Under the pieces are notes generated by a model, which saw nothing but the letters and a program-made list of their open reading frames with translations, was not told where the DNA came from and did not search any database. This document shows, piece by piece, positions 34,861-48,058 of a stretch of DNA of 64,000 bases. Within the stretch, counting starts at the first letter, position 1. Every line of letters begins with the position of its first letter. Made by a program: the position numbers and the translations under genes. The stretch is from Purpureocillium takamizusanense (Eukaryota; Ascomycota; Sordariomycetes; Hypocreales; Ophiocordycipitaceae): positions 992,001 through 1,056,000 of the forward strand of contig NC_063073.1 in NCBI RefSeq assembly GCF_022605165.1, in the 5' to 3' direction.

Positions 34861-36899
34861 CTGCCTCCAGCACCATGCGTCGCACGGGTCTCCCTCCAGC
34901 CTCGACCAGTCAGCCTGCGGCGTCCGCGCGGCAACTGCGTTGGTCCCTCCCCGCTGACCTTGCCATGCACAGTAGACTGTACGACGGCGACAAAGCGAAC
35001 CTAGGGAGGGCCGCCAGTGCTGCTCCATCGGAAGAGGTTATGGGAGAAAGTTTGCGGTTTGTCCCAATGCGAACACCCCTAGCGCTGCTGCTGCATGTCA
35101 AACAAGCGGCAAGGTCCGTTCCGGTTTCTTGCATCAGGCACATGCATCTCCGCCCTGCTCTTTTCCTATTTCGCCTGGTGCGATCCCGGAGCCAGACGGG
35201 TGATGAACGACTCATGGAGTGCGAGTCTGAGCGAGCCAAAGTCAACAACACGCGGATCACGCTCAACTACACGCCTTGACGCCGACTTCGCAGGCGCCAC
35301 TGACCCCAAGGTCAACAGTGAGTATACAGTACAACGCGATGGCTGACACCCAGCCTCCAGGTTACAGTTTCTGTCTGGAGCACGGTCTGCTTCATGGTCT
35401 GGAGGCGCGCACGGCGAACAGAAGATGCAGCATGCGTATGAGATTCTGCAAGATGGCTCAGGCCACGAGCGGTATTTTTTTTTTTCCATCGGCCATTGAG
35501 TCGCGAAGCGCTGGCCCAAAGGCAGCAGTCAACGCGGCACGGTGGTGGCTGGGGTTGAGCCCGGGGGCGAGACCAGTCCAACCCTTGGATGATTGAGGGC
35601 TGCCGCCCCCCTGCTCGGGATGCCACCAAACTCCGCCACACGGCCCGGCGCTGGTGCCGTCGACAAAGCCGACGCTGGGCATGGCAGACAGTTTGAGCAT
35701 CACCCGCCGCGCCGACTAGGGTCACCTCGTGTGCGAAGCGCACAGTTGGACAATCCCACCAGCCCAGGATCTGGTGATGTCTTGCATTTTCCCACCACGC
35801 TCTACCCGGAGCTCCGCCTAAGCCCGAATCGCCCGGTGTCTCAGGCCAGCACGTTTCAATGAGGAACACATGGCCAGCCACGCTGCGCAACCGCCATCCA
35901 GCGTTTATTTTTGGCTAGCTTGGCTGTCATGTCTCACTCCGTGGCCATCACACCTGCGAGTCGATAGATCCTGGCGCCCTCCCCGCCCGTGTGCAGGGCA
36001 GGCAGGACAAATCTGCCCACCTTGCAAATATACATACGTTCATGCATCGTGATGCTCACACGTCAATTGGGTATGTATGTTCTGCACCCCACACCGTTGT
36101 GCCGCATCTCAACTTGTCTGCCAACGGCGGGTTGTCTCAGCGCTCGGTCGGCTCAGATATGCCACAACGTACTCGCCTGCAATTCTCCATTGTTAATGGT
36201 GGCGCTACGGGGAGGAACGCGAGATCACCCCCCCCCCATGGGCCATGCCGCAAGGCGTCTAGCTGAAGGCCGATCTGCCAAGCATTTTGCACACGGCCAG
36301 GCTGTCAGCTGGCCCGCTGTAGGGTGGTTGTCTTTTGCCCGTGATGTGTCGGCATTTGTTACTGGCACTACGGCCAGGCCACCCTTCCAACGACAAAGTT
36401 ATGGACGCGGGGCGCTTGTCAACGTGTGGCATTTCAAAGCACGCTTGAGCTGAGTGCAGGTAGCTGGATGACGTTCGAGAAAGAAGTCAATTGCGGAAAA
36501 CGCCGAGAGCAATGCCAGCTAGTCTGTCAGCTCGGTTTGGCCTCAATAAATGTTGAGGTGAGGCCGAGCGAGCGACATCGCACTAAGCCTAACCATGAAC
36601 AATGATACGTAGCTACATCCCGTACAAGGGATGCTCATTGTCCGCACATGGAATGTCTCCCCCGGCTCTTTCTAGCCATCGTCAAACGAGGGATGTCACA
36701 AACGAGCTGCACAACACAGAAGCCTCGTCCCTCGTCCAGTCACCAGCATTCCACTTTCTTTTCTCCATCTTCACCCTCAGATACAGTGCAGCCGACCGAG
36801 TCTTCTGGTGTTGTGCACTGGGAGCAGGAGTCAGTTTTACCAGCTGTAGGGTGACGTTCTGCATTCGTATTACTTACCTGTCCCACAGTGCATTTTAGC

Positions 36900-37510
36900 G
36901 ATGATCTCCGACGGGTCAAATAATAATATTTGCCTCTTTTTGGCATTTCGTAGGCTATATAATTCTGCCAATGGATGCATCTTGTAGGGACTGCAGTTGT
37001 GTTGCACTTTTCTCAGCTTATTGTTAGCGTACTATATGAGAATAAAACCTGTCAAGTAATAAAGAAGACAAGAACATCTATCCATATCTTTCCGTACATA
37101 AACAAGTTTTTTTCGGTTGCGTCTTTTATAGCATCTTCTCTATTGAGATAATGTTCTCTTGCCCTTATATTATAGAATGTCCAGGTGGCATCTATAAGAT
37201 GAGAAAAAGAAAGCAAAAGCATAGCAAAATGCTAATGCATATTGAGCAAAGTAGCTTGCAGTATTGTTAACTTAGAGATGAGTTTTTTGTTTCTTTAGTT
37301 TCTGGCTGCCCCAGAGTTTATATAGCTGAGTATATATTTATAATTAATAATTTTATTAAGTAAAAATTATATATATGAGTATTAATCATATATTAATACT
37401 TGTTTCATTAAGTAAGAATTCTATCTCTAGATAAATAAATCAAGTCATGTCATAGAATGAATAGAAGACAACATGTATATTATCAATACGTAGTCTCAGT
37501 TTCATCTGAC
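36900..37510. other. AT-rich island
   Basis: About 600 nt of strongly AT-rich, TpA-rich sequence inside GC-rich surroundings, densest at 37320-37440. Two near-identical blocks (ATTAAGTAAAAATT and ATTAAGTAAGAATT) occur about 55 nt apart. No ORF is seen. It looks like a relic of a repeat altered by repeat-induced point mutation, or a small AT-rich regulatory or origin-like element. Confidence 0.4.
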
Positions 37511-40500
37511 AGCAATCGTTTTTGTTTTCCTTGACCACAGTGAACCCCTCTCAGCCTCTGGAATGGCAGACAAGGGAGGGGAACCCTGCTGGAGCCAAGC
37601 ACTTGCATGACCTGCACAGCGGCTATGTCGGTCTAAGACCTTGTCCAATCATGCTCTAGCTGGTCGGGGCAGGGCAGGGGTGCGCCAGCCGTGTCCGAAA
37701 GGCAGAGGACCACGATTTGCTCCCTCTCTCTGATGAGGGATGGATGGTATGGCTCTCCCGCACCCGCAGCTGGGGTAGGTTAACCACCCTTTCCACTTTG
37801 TTCCCCCAAAGTCTCTCTCATCAGCGCTCCACACCGGTAGCAGTTTCGGTGGGAAGCGGCGCTCTGGTTTGGCAGGGCCTTACATTAGCCTTCCCGTCCC
37901 TCGCCGTGCCGGATGCGCGTTTGTGCGTCCGTCCGCAGCATGACCCTCCGAAAGCCAGGGTTGCGATCTGCCCCGTCTGCGTTCGGGGGACTCGCAACAT
38001 GGTTCCAATCTCGCCCGGCTCAGCTCAGCGCACAACGTGGTGGCTCGATGACGACGTCTCGCCACGTACATGCCTTATCATGTCGCAAGCCGCAAGCTGG
38101 GGGGAACAGGTCGTTGTCCGCCACTGCCCCCGCCGCCGACAACGGCCTCGCTGGGGCCCATCTGCTTTGTCTCAGCAGTAACTGGTTTCTCGCCCAGCTC
38201 GATTCTGGACAAACGCCCCGTTGGGGAGGAGAAAGCCTTGGGTGTCAGCCCGTCGAGCGCTACATCCGTGGGCGGGCGTGCGAGGGCCACGCCTATCACC
38301 GCCAGGTGTGAGGCTCGGACTCACGGGAGGGAGTCGTACAAAGTACGAAGGAAGGTACTGTACCGCACTGACTATTGTACCTAGGAAAGAACCGGTGTCG
38401 ACGCTGTCGAAAAAGTGGTAGAGGTTGCTGGGCTCATCAGCCCAATGAACGCGAACCACGTCTCGCCCGCACACCACGATCTTGTCTTGCGCCACCGCGG
38501 CCACCTTGATCCTTCGCGTCAATTGGTCTGGGTGGTCGGATTACGGAGCCTACTGCCTTCGGTTGGGCAGCACAGGGACCATTTGGGCGCCCTCTTTGAA
38601 TGGCCAATTAGACGGGTGCCGGTGAGAGCAGCGCAATTGACGGAGCATCGACCATCGTCAAGTGTCTCGCATCGCCGTGCTCACGGGTGAGGCGAGGCGC
38701 CACCACTTGCCACCGCGCGCCATGGTCCACCGCGAAGGGGCTTGGAGACGGGGAGCATGGGAGCGAGGCAGGATGAGGAGAGCGGTTGCCATGCCATGGG
38801 CCCCGTCATCACCATGCGACGCTTGTGGCCCGTACTACCTACTTTGGTATTACCGACAGCGTTTCCCAGAATGTCCCTCCCCCTTCTCGGGTACAAATGG
38901 TATCGTCTCACCACCGGGTCGGCCCTCCCTGGGTCCAAGGCGCCACTTCAGACGGGAGGTCGAGATTGTTCGATTTGATTTCGTCGGAAAAGTCGGGAGG
39001 GTGGAGAAATTTCTTTGCAGCGGAGACGGCGCCTCCCTCTCGCGTGACGCCGTGGCGCACGGGCATGAAGAAACATCACGAACGGGACTCGGTCGTTTCC
39101 TTCACTCTCTTTCATCCGTCCATCAACTCCATCTCATACATCCATACTAACGTTACTACGCACCGTGGGCGGCGAGGCCAACTGGAGCCCTGCTTCCCGA
39201 CCAGTGTCACAGACTTCCTGGAGCGCTAGCAATCGGACCCCCCCCCCCCGGCGCACCGCGGCAGAGTGCAGGCAAGGAGGGTCGCAGTGCCTCCACCCCG
39301 ACTGGACAACTCCACCGCTTGTCAAGCTAGCTTCTCCCTGGGGCTCCTGGTCGCCTTGTCACAGCTTTGATCAGACGTACAATAATACCAAGGCCGTTGA
39401 CTCGGCGGCGGGCACAGGCTTTTGCGACCACTTTGGCTTACCATCCCGTCTCCGACTCGGAGCGGTGACGCCGTGGATCAATCCTGGGCGGCGCCGAGTG
39501 ATGACGCCCGCAACTGGCCATACATACTCTCACCGCTTCTTCTTCTTTCAGCCCAGTGGGCGTGAGGACCACACCCCTCTGGATAGAAAGCATTACCCTT
39601 GCATGGGTTCCTCGTCAGGTTCAGCACACATCCTTGCCAACGCTACGGAGCCGTTCCCCACTGGGCGGGGGCCGACAAAGATCTCTCGAGCGCCGCACAT
39701 ACTTTACACGTACGGGCCTTGTTGGGGAAGGTTCGAAAGGGCCAAGAAACTTCGCGGCCTCGTAGAAGTGTCTTGGCCCTGAGAGTTTGCAGCTGACGCT
39801 ACGCCATGGCATTGGTCGAGCCGAGCAGCTTATGGCCGCAGCACTGCTGAGATATGGCCAAAAGGTCGCCGGTCACTGCGCTCTTGGTCGTGGGCAAGAC
39901 CAAGTACAGGCTTTGGGACCTGGCCAGTAGCAAGGCTGCGTCGGGATATGGGTTGCGGGTTGCGGTATCACAATAATTGCACATTACGTGTGCGACCGGC
40001 ACATACCAAAGCGGTCGTTTCATTCAGGCCGTGCCGGCTGTCACGGAAACAGGCATGACCGGAAGTTCAGGTGCAAGCTCGCGTCGGCACCAGCTACAGC
40101 AGAGAGAAGTAGGTTGCCTTGGCTTCTAGTATCTTCTCTCTGTAAAAGACATGCACGGATCCCGGCCCCACAGCCCGGTTTGTTTTTTGCCAGGCATCAG
40201 CAAAGATGCGACTACAGCATCTTTCTTGAGGGTTCAAGTACCTCGTACTTGCCCTTCGCACACCGTCCTGCAAACGATGGGCAGACAAATCTGCGGCGGC
40301 TTGCCCGCCGGTACCCGCTCGGTGCCCAGGGACAGACAGACAGTGCTGGAGGCTAGAGGCATACCATTGTGACGAGTCTGCAACGGCTGCGGGAAGGGAA
40401 CAGACCACGATGAGCATCGTCCGCCCGCCCGCTCCCACATGAGCGCTATCGACAGCAGATCAACGACCCCCGCTCGACGCTGTAAGTCTGGCAGATCCCA

Positions 40501-42162
40501 TTGAGAGAAGCGAGGGACCATGTGCGGAGGTTGTGTCGCGTTATTGCGGGATGCAGGTCCACCCATGTGCCAGCGAACCGCCCTACTCCTCCCACCACAG
40601 CGGCTGAGTATCACGTCCTTTGCGAGTGTTGCAGATTCTCAATGCTTGCATGTATATCGAAAACTTGGCTGCGAATACCTGGACGGCGGGCCGAATTCGA
40701 ATTGGGGAAGTCGAGGAGGAAGCCTGGACTGCAAGCAAGTATGATGCGCATATGTGCCCCAAGCTGCAGCAACTTGGGAGATGCAGCCCCAATTAGATTA
40801 AGGCGGCGTTTACGGGGTCTGTGACACGCCATCAAACTCGAGGCACAGGGATTCTGGGTTCCGTTATGGAGAGCTCAGAGATCTTGTTGATATCGTATCG
40901 AAGTCGTTACTAGTACCCTGGTACGAGGAGACCGGGTGTGCCACGTGAACAACGCTTTTATCTCAGTTGAGCCCGAGGCGGGCGGCCAGTGCGAGGGGTG
41001 TGAAGAAGAGCGCCAAAAGAGAGACACGGGAGCACGGGCGAGTTTGACCGGGTGACTCGTGGACAGGCAATGGCGATAGCAATGCGGCCTGGCCTCCCCC
41101 CCCCCCACCTCCCCGGCACGGGCTGGCCGTAAGCGAGCGCTGGGCGACGGGGTCAGGGAAGGAGGAGAGGGTGACTTGTGTGTGAAGATTCTCGCGTTGG
41201 TCTCATCGACGTGCCCGGGCGGGTGCTGTAGTTGGCCCTGGCGCAATGTCTTCCTTGCCCCTGGGGAGACGACAAGGGTTGGGATGCGGGCAGCGCGCGC
41301 GCGGCGCGCACGGCGCTTGAGGGATAATAACAATGCCCCTTGTTGTCAGTGTTATTATGAATTTATGATACGAAGGAAGGTATGTATGGCTGCGTTGGCT
41401 GCCAGTCGGACCGGATGTGGCAGGGCAGGGCAGGGTATATTATCAAGAGATGAGGGGAAGGAAGGTCAGGCTGAATCGTGGGCTCACGGCGAGGGGCCAG
41501 CTCGTGGCCAGGGCGGACTCTGCTGAGCTGCCTCGCGCGCTCGGCCTTGAGAGACGATTCGGCGGAATCGGAAGGACATTGGCCCCATTGACTGGCACGG
41601 GCCTTGAGGACCAGGAGCGTATCCGGGGACGGAGTCAGCGCCGTGCTGCAGGCAGGCATCACGGCGCGAGCAGCAGCACCGGTTGCGAGTCGCACGGAGG
41701 GGGAGATGGGAGGGAGCACGAGTCGAGTTACACGAAAAGGTCAGGGGTGGACGTGACTGATTTGATTCACTTATTAGACAATGAGTCCTAGTATAACAGG
41801 AAATCCCTGAGCACCGTACGGAGTACGTTCGTGCGAGTATGGAGCACGTCTAAGAGAGTGACTGCTACCTACCTTGGGTACTTCACCCACATGCACGGAT
41901 GGTACTGTAAAGACCTTGGCACTGAGGAAGAGGTAGTAGTAGCAGGTCAGCTCCGCATTTTAAGGGGGGGGGGAGGGGGAGGGGGCTTGAAAGCACGGAG
42001 TAACGGGGTGCATGAGGCCCTGCCAGCGGCTCATGTGAGAAAATCGAGGTGCGGCGGCCCAGCAGCGGAACCGGCAAGGGGTCATCGGTTCAGTCAATGG
42101 ATGGATGGATGGTACGAAGTACTTGGTAGTCTCATCAGGACAGCACGCACGGGACAGGGGAC

Positions 42163-42260
42163 GGCATGGCATGGCATGGCATGGGCACGGTATTGCAGGA
42201 TGGCAGGGCACGGGAAGGCAAGGCAAGGCAAGGCAAGGCGATGTGAGGCAAGGCAAGGCA
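42163..42260. repeat. Pentanucleotide arrays (GGCAT)n then (AAGGC)n
   Basis: Four GGCAT units at about 42163-42184 are followed by five AAGGC units at 42215-42239 and a further partial AGGCA run to 42260. The two units are similar pentamers, so one array may derive from the other. Confidence 0.75.
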
Positions 42261-42698
42261 GGGCCCGCGGTGGTGGCAGACCATCATCTCTCTCGGCTGG
42301 CTGCCTGACATGCGCATCATGGCTGCAGAGCACTGCCTACGCCGCATCTTTTGCATTGCAGTGTGTGTGAGTGGGTGTGTGTGTGTGTTTTCCGTTTCGT
42401 CCAGGCCCGTCCCGGCCCCGAGGAGGAGGAGGGGAGAGGGGGGTTCGCAGAGGGGGTAGGTAGTTGGCTGAGAAGTATGGATGAGGGGCACGCGGCGGCA
42501 AGCGGAAGCGGCGGTTGTGACGAACAAGGGGCGAGAGTGGCGGTTCGACCCTTTGTCGTTGTCGTTGTCGTTAGGTCGCAATGGATGCGGATATACAGTA
42601 CAAGGCTTACTTGGAGGACGACGTGGTGGTCATGACCGTTTCTTTCAAGGGTTGATGAAGCTGCTTTGCTGTGGTGGTGTGCCGGCGGTGGTGAATGT

Positions 42699-42737
42699 GG
42701 TGATGGTGGTGGTGGTGGTGGTGGGGGGGGGGGGGGG
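42699..42737. repeat. (GGT)n run followed by a G15 tract
   Basis: GGT repeats pass directly into 15 consecutive G residues on the plus strand, a strong G-quadruplex candidate and a likely place for length errors. Confidence 0.75.
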
Positions 42738-43564
42738 CTGGCGGCAGGCTGGCGGTAGGCTGGCGGTGCGAGGTGGAGGTTGTCCAGGGTCGGGGGGAAG
42801 AGGAGAAGGACGGGAGAAGCACACACGTTGGACATTGGTGATTGTACACCGTCGTGGTGGTGATGGTGGTGGTGTATTGTTCTGATCATGATGCCGTCCA
42901 CGATGAAGTCAAGATGCGCCAGCACGATGATGATAACTGTACGTGATGACGCAGGAGCAGTTCTTTGCTAAGTTGGTTCCTACATGCTTAGCTACCTAGG
43001 GGTACGTGTGTGCCAGGAGCATGCATTCCCCGTGCACTGTACGCGCGGAAAATGCACAGTACGTGTGTGTTTTGGCTTTTGGTTCCTGGCAAGTACTGCA
43101 CTCATCCGTCGTACGTACATGCTACATACATAGGTATCCTTGGCCCGACGAAGGGTCCATGATGGTGGTGGTGGTAATATGATGCTGACTTTGGGTTATG
43201 GCGCCTGGAGCCAGTGGGGTGGGGGGTCGGACGGGCCGGGCGGCGGCGGCGGGTGAGCGGGAGGAGGCGGCTTGGTGCGCATGCGCGTGTGCGTATGCGT
43301 GCCTGAGGGTGGTGGAGACACGGGTAGGCAATGCAAGTCTGTTCTGTCCGTCCGGCTGTATGTGCGCGTACGTAACTACTGTACAGCACCTTATCTTGTC
43401 TGAACAGAAAAAAACCAAGCCACCGGCGGCAGCATGTGCGTGGGCGGGAGCGGGGATATTACCTCTTGCAATATACAGAGGTATATGGTGCCCGTACTTT
43501 GTACATGCCATGGGTACCTTTAGGAAGAGGTAGCATGACAAGTACTAAAGTAAGTAATGGAGGA

Positions 43565-43593
43565 GCACGCACGCGCGCGCGCGCACACACACA
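43565..43593. repeat. Alternating purine-pyrimidine (GC)n/(CA)n tract
   Basis: ACGCACGCGCGCGCGCGCAC, then CA repeats. Such alternating sequence can adopt Z-DNA. Confidence 0.65.
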
Positions 43594-43916
43594 GAGAATT
43601 GTCCACTCGCATGCACCCATCAGCGGACAAAGTCGCAGCAGCAGCAGCAAGTACCTACCGTGTTAAAAGTAGGCGCTATTATTACTGTTACTGTGCTGCG
43701 CGGGACAGCTTCCCCGTCTACCCATGCTTGTTGTGCAACCGCGTCGGAATCATGTACACATGCGGGACGCGCAGGACTGGACGCGGAGGAGGGGAAGTGG
43801 GAGGGAGGGAAGGCGTTGGATGGCAGGAAGGATGGGTAGTACCCAGGTGGCATGGATACCTGGGATTGGGGTGTGTGGACAGGCCTTTTCTGCCATGACC
43901 TGCAATGCCATGAGGG

Positions 43917-43986
43917 ACGAGGAGGAGGAGGAGGAGGAGGAGGAGGAGGAGGAGGAGGGGAAGGGAGAATTTGGGGGGGGGGGGGG
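43917..43986. repeat. (GGA)n array followed by a G14 tract
   Basis: About 14 GGA units form a purine-only strand at 43917-43960, followed by a 14-nt G run at 43973-43986. Confidence 0.75.
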
Positions 43987-45526
43987 TCCATGCGAGGTCA
44001 CAGCCCGAGCCCCATACCCAGCAGTGCGTGAGTGATGGGGAGGCGAGGGTCGACAGCTCATCATCACATCGACTCGAGTGGATACCTCTTTGTCGGGATC
44101 TTGGGGTTCCGGGACAACAAATCTGCGTTGGTAGGTAGTGTCAAGGTCTTTGATGAAGAGGAGTGTCAGGCGAGAGGGAGTTGAGGGCGCCGCCGTGCCG
44201 TCCATCCATCGCCATTCCTTCATGGACTTGCGCCTCCAGGCAGCGGGCTGAAGTCAATGTCCCTACGAGAGATAGTACCAAGGCACCTTACCTAGTACCT
44301 ACTAACCTACCTTCGCGGTGGCTGGAAGTGGGTGGATGCGCTGTCATGGCCCGAACAGCGGCCCGGTCAGGCAGGGTGAGGTGAGGCGCTACCACCCACC
44401 CACCCATCTTGCTTTTCCATCAATTGATGGAGTGATCTGACCCGCCCATCCACTGTTACCTCCACCAAACTCCCATCCTGTACGGAGTAGGTACCAACGT
44501 GGACCGGACCTGCTAACCTACATACATGCCTACAGCGAGTGTACAGAGGTGTACCTAAGGTAGGTAGGTAGGCACGCTGTCGCCGGTGCGGCGGCGCTGA
44601 GCTACTGCACCATCCAACTGTTTTCCCGCAGACACCTCCTGGAGGAGGGGGAGGAGCCCGCCCGCTGGCTGCTGCACAGGCGGTGGCGCAATGGGGCTTG
44701 TCCAAACGTGACCTGCTAGTTGCTACGTCGACTGTCATCGATCGCCAACGGCATCTCCGCAAGAACCAAAAGCAGGCACAAAAAGTCAAAACACTTGTGC
44801 CACTCGGAGATGGGATATGTAGGTACGAGGTACATGGGTAACAAAACGTGTCCCGGACGGCCGCCACCACATGATGCCGACACGCGCGTCTTGGAGGCGT
44901 CATCATGGACGCGTTCAACCTTTGCTGGCTGCATTGTACCTGAATGTACGGGCTACCGGGTGCGCGTCGGCAACAGTGTTTGACGCAGAGGGAGGCAGAA
45001 AGGGGTTGGCGTGCCAACGAATTCGCCCATTGTAAGGTAAGGGGCGAGAGTGAGAGAAAGTGAAGGTGAAATGCATGACTGAATGGCTGTGGTGTTTGTT
45101 AGTTCGCGGGCGCTGCTGGGCCATGGGAGAGAAAAACAATGGGCCGCCGCCGTAACTACCGCAAGCGCGACTCCCGACTCGACGACGACCCAAGCGTGAA
45201 TTGGCCGTGCTTCGGGGCATCGCATTCCGGACGACCTCGCAAAGCCCACTCGCCTGCGTCCAGCTACAATCGCACCGACGTCCTCGGCAGAGCTCGTGCT
45301 CACCAGCTGCGCAACTCGATACGCCCTCGCGCCCTGTCCGATGCCTCCTCGGGCGGCAACTGTGACTGCTCCCGCTCACGCTTTATCAAAACCCTCCCGC
45401 CTCTGAACCACCATCATCGGAAGGCATCGTGAACTCCAGACAAAAGACTTTGAAGAAGAAGAGGACTGACTGTCCGCGGGCGTTGGCGAGGCGAACCGAA
45501 CCGAACCCCCAACCAGGCCGGCAGGC

Positions 45527-46601
45527 ATGCCCGCGCCGCCGCATCCAGCTCTCCCCGGGGCTGCCGAGCCCGTCCACGCCGCGCGCTTCGACCCCTGGAA
45601 CTCGTCATCGACGGGCCACCAGCGCGGCGACCGTCGCCCGGGCACCTCGTGGCGTGACGCGCGCACGCGCAAGGTCAACTCCCAGTTCCGTAGCGGCGGC
45701 GGCGGCGATGATGATGCTAGTGATGGCGGCCAGTCGTCACCGTCACCGCTCGGTCAGGGGCGACGCAGCGTCGCCGATATGCTGGCCCGGCCGGGTCTCA
45801 TGCGACGGGCCATGGAGCAGTCCGGCGGCGGCCGCCTCGCGACGGGCCGTGATGGTATGTCCACCACTACTGGCACCGGCACCACCATGGGCCCGTCTGC
45901 GACGGCAGGGGACAGCCGACACCAGCAGCAGCACCAACCCGCGATGACGACGAAGGCATCGACGACGGACGAGCAAGCCGGTACGGGCACGCACGTCGCC
46001 AGGGAGAACAACACCGGGAGCGGCATCCTCGCCGGCGTGGTCGCGTACGTCAACGGCAGCACGTACCCGCTCGTCTCGGACCACCGGCTACGGCAGCTGC
46101 TGGCCGAGCACGGCGCCGCCATGTCGCTGCACCTCGGCCGCCGGCGCGTCACGCACGTCATCCTAGGCCGTCCCTCGTCCGCCGGCCGCGGCGCCGGCGG
46201 CGGGCTGGCTGGCGGGAAGCTGGAGAGGGAGATTCGCCGCGTGGCCGGCTGCGGCGTCAAGTTTGTCGGCGTGGAGTGGTACGTTTGTCCTCCCCCTTTG
46301 CCCTGCCTTCCCTTGCCTCTGATTGCCTTCGCCCAATGCGTCCTCCTCACATGCGGCGCGTACACACATCATCCTTGAGGTGGCCATGCGCACAAGAAAA
46401 GGATGGGCATTATAACAAGCGGAGGAGACGGCGTGTCTGACGTTACCCTTGTCCCTTCATAGGATCCTGGAAAGTATCAAGGCCGGTAAGAGGCTCCCCG
46501 AAGCGCGCTTTGCCACCCTGAAGATTGCGCCTCAGGCGCAGGGAAGCGTGTACGGGCTCTTTTCCGGACGGGACGCCGCGGCGTCTCGCAATGGAGTCTG
46601 A
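45527..46601 (+). CDS. BRCT-domain protein
   Basis: Exons 45527-46278 and 46463-46601 give 296 residues. The 184-nt intron (GTACGT donor, CTTCATAG acceptor) splits the conserved BRCT Trp codon and restores VEWILESIKAGKRLPE. The N-terminal part (residues 1-160) is Gly/Ser/Thr-rich and disordered, with an FDPWNSSSTGHQR block that looks conserved. The BRCT domain is at about residues 165-280: ILAGVVAYVNGST, then LRQLLAEHGA, VTHVILG and GVKFVGVEW. BRCT domains bind phosphopeptides or DNA in repair and checkpoint complexes. A single C-terminal BRCT with no catalytic domain does not identify a specific factor. The end (APQAQGSVYGLFSG) is compatible with a PCNA- or partner-binding peptide, but that is a guess. 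Confidence 0.82.
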
Positions 46602-48058
46602 TGGCTCTTATGAGCGTTAGAGAATAAAGACGGGAACCAGGGAAGGCTGAGGCGCTGGTTGTTCTCTTGAAGGAGAAGTAGGTTCCCATGAAAAGGTGGT
46701 TATCTCGAGGGGGCGGATATTTGACCGAACTGGCCGACCTTTTCTACTGTAACATGACGGGCGTTTCTTAGGCTGTGGGCTGCGGTTGGACTGGTCATGG
46801 GGAACTGTGTCCCGTGTGTCACGCATGGCACGAAAGGCTTCTTTTTTGCATTTGGGGCGGCGTTTTGGGCAGCTTTCCTGGAGCATCATCATGGGCGTAC
46901 ATCGAGGGGGCTCACGCTTTTGTCACGCATAGATAGACGATATACGGTTCGCGCCGCTTCTGCTAAGGACACCAATTCTCATGCATCTGATCGCTCCTTG
47001 GACATTTGTCCATTACAGACAGCTACACGCCTCTGGCTTCAACAACGTGGGTCGCGTTGCTCACGGCCGACCAAGTCCGACCCAAACCGTACTCCCTCCG
47101 AATTCGCCGGCTGCCAACCCGTGCCCCTGACGACATACTAACTACTATGGAGTTACGGCCACAGAGTGCGCGTTCAGTGTACATGCTTCGGCCTGGGTAC
47201 ACCCGCCGTGTCGTGTCCGTCGGTTGCCCAAGGCACTCTATCCCGTTCACCGACGTCCCACGGCTCCCCTTGTCCGCTTTCTCTCCCTCCCCCGCGGCGG
47301 GTGCAATACGACAGGTCAAAAGCACTCACCGCCAGGCGGGGAGCCGCTCGCACTGCCGCGGCTCCGATATTCGGGGGTCCCTCATATATTCATGTAGTAT
47401 ATGTGTACGAAGGATCTTGCGTGGCGGCTCTGTTGCTCCCTATTCGGTCAAAGCACGTCTCATTATATCTGCGACCAATCACGCGTGAGTCCGGTACGCT
47501 CAGAATATCTCGAACCAGCTCTTTCCAAAGCTTTTTGCACACTCTGAGCCACTGGGCGGGGGAAGAGGGGTATGATAGAGCGTGGTCGTCGTTTGCTTTA
47601 GCCTCAGTAGGTAATGATAAAGGGCGGTGACGGCTGGCCACATACACGCGCGAAGCAGGAGTGGTAAGCAGGCCTTGGGCCGTTAAACGTTTGGTTGTTA
47701 CTGAGAAATGCGGCGCACCGTTTTTCGTGATGACCTTCCTCCTTCAAGGGTCCTTCACCGGAGGATATGTGCAGGGGCTGCCTAGTATACGAGGACGAGG
47801 GATATACCGGTGACAGGGACACGGCCCCTAGGATTGTTCCCTACACGATTTCCGCGTGTTTCACGTTTACGAGAACAGGAATAGGGTTCTAGAGTAGTTC
47901 GTATCGCATAACAACCACCAGACGTCGCCGCTCAGCGAGACAATAAGCCCTCTTTGGTGGTTAAAATATCCAAGAAATTCAAGTCTGCCCGCTCCCTTTG
48001 CTTGCCGCCATCTGTGCAAAAAAGCGTATCACTGGGATTTGGGCGGTAACCCACAGGC
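46602..48058. other. Convergent spacer, no gene recognised
   Basis: Lies between the stops of the BRCT gene and the acyl-CoA synthetase. AT-richer patches occur at 47380-47480. Open frames are not protein-like. Confidence 0.45.

Larger units (their letters stand above)
27163..36899. other. Gene-poor region upstream of stuA
   Basis: Nearly 10 kb in which no frame on either strand has a recognisable domain, signal peptide or splice-joined continuation. The longest frames (up to about 320 codons) are Pro/Arg/Ser-rich in every reading, as expected from GC-rich non-coding DNA. The left part probably belongs to the stuA promoter. Simple repeats and GGTACC-centred palindromes are scattered through it. 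Confidence 0.45.
37511..45526. other. Gene-poor, repeat-rich region
   Basis: About 8 kb without a supported gene. Frames are low-complexity. The right half (41-44 kb) is dense in microsatellites and homopolymer G tracts, listed separately. Confidence 0.45.

Noticed and set aside
42163..42260. Regular repeats considered as a CRISPR array
   Set aside because: Pentanucleotide microsatellite without spacers, in a eukaryotic genome.
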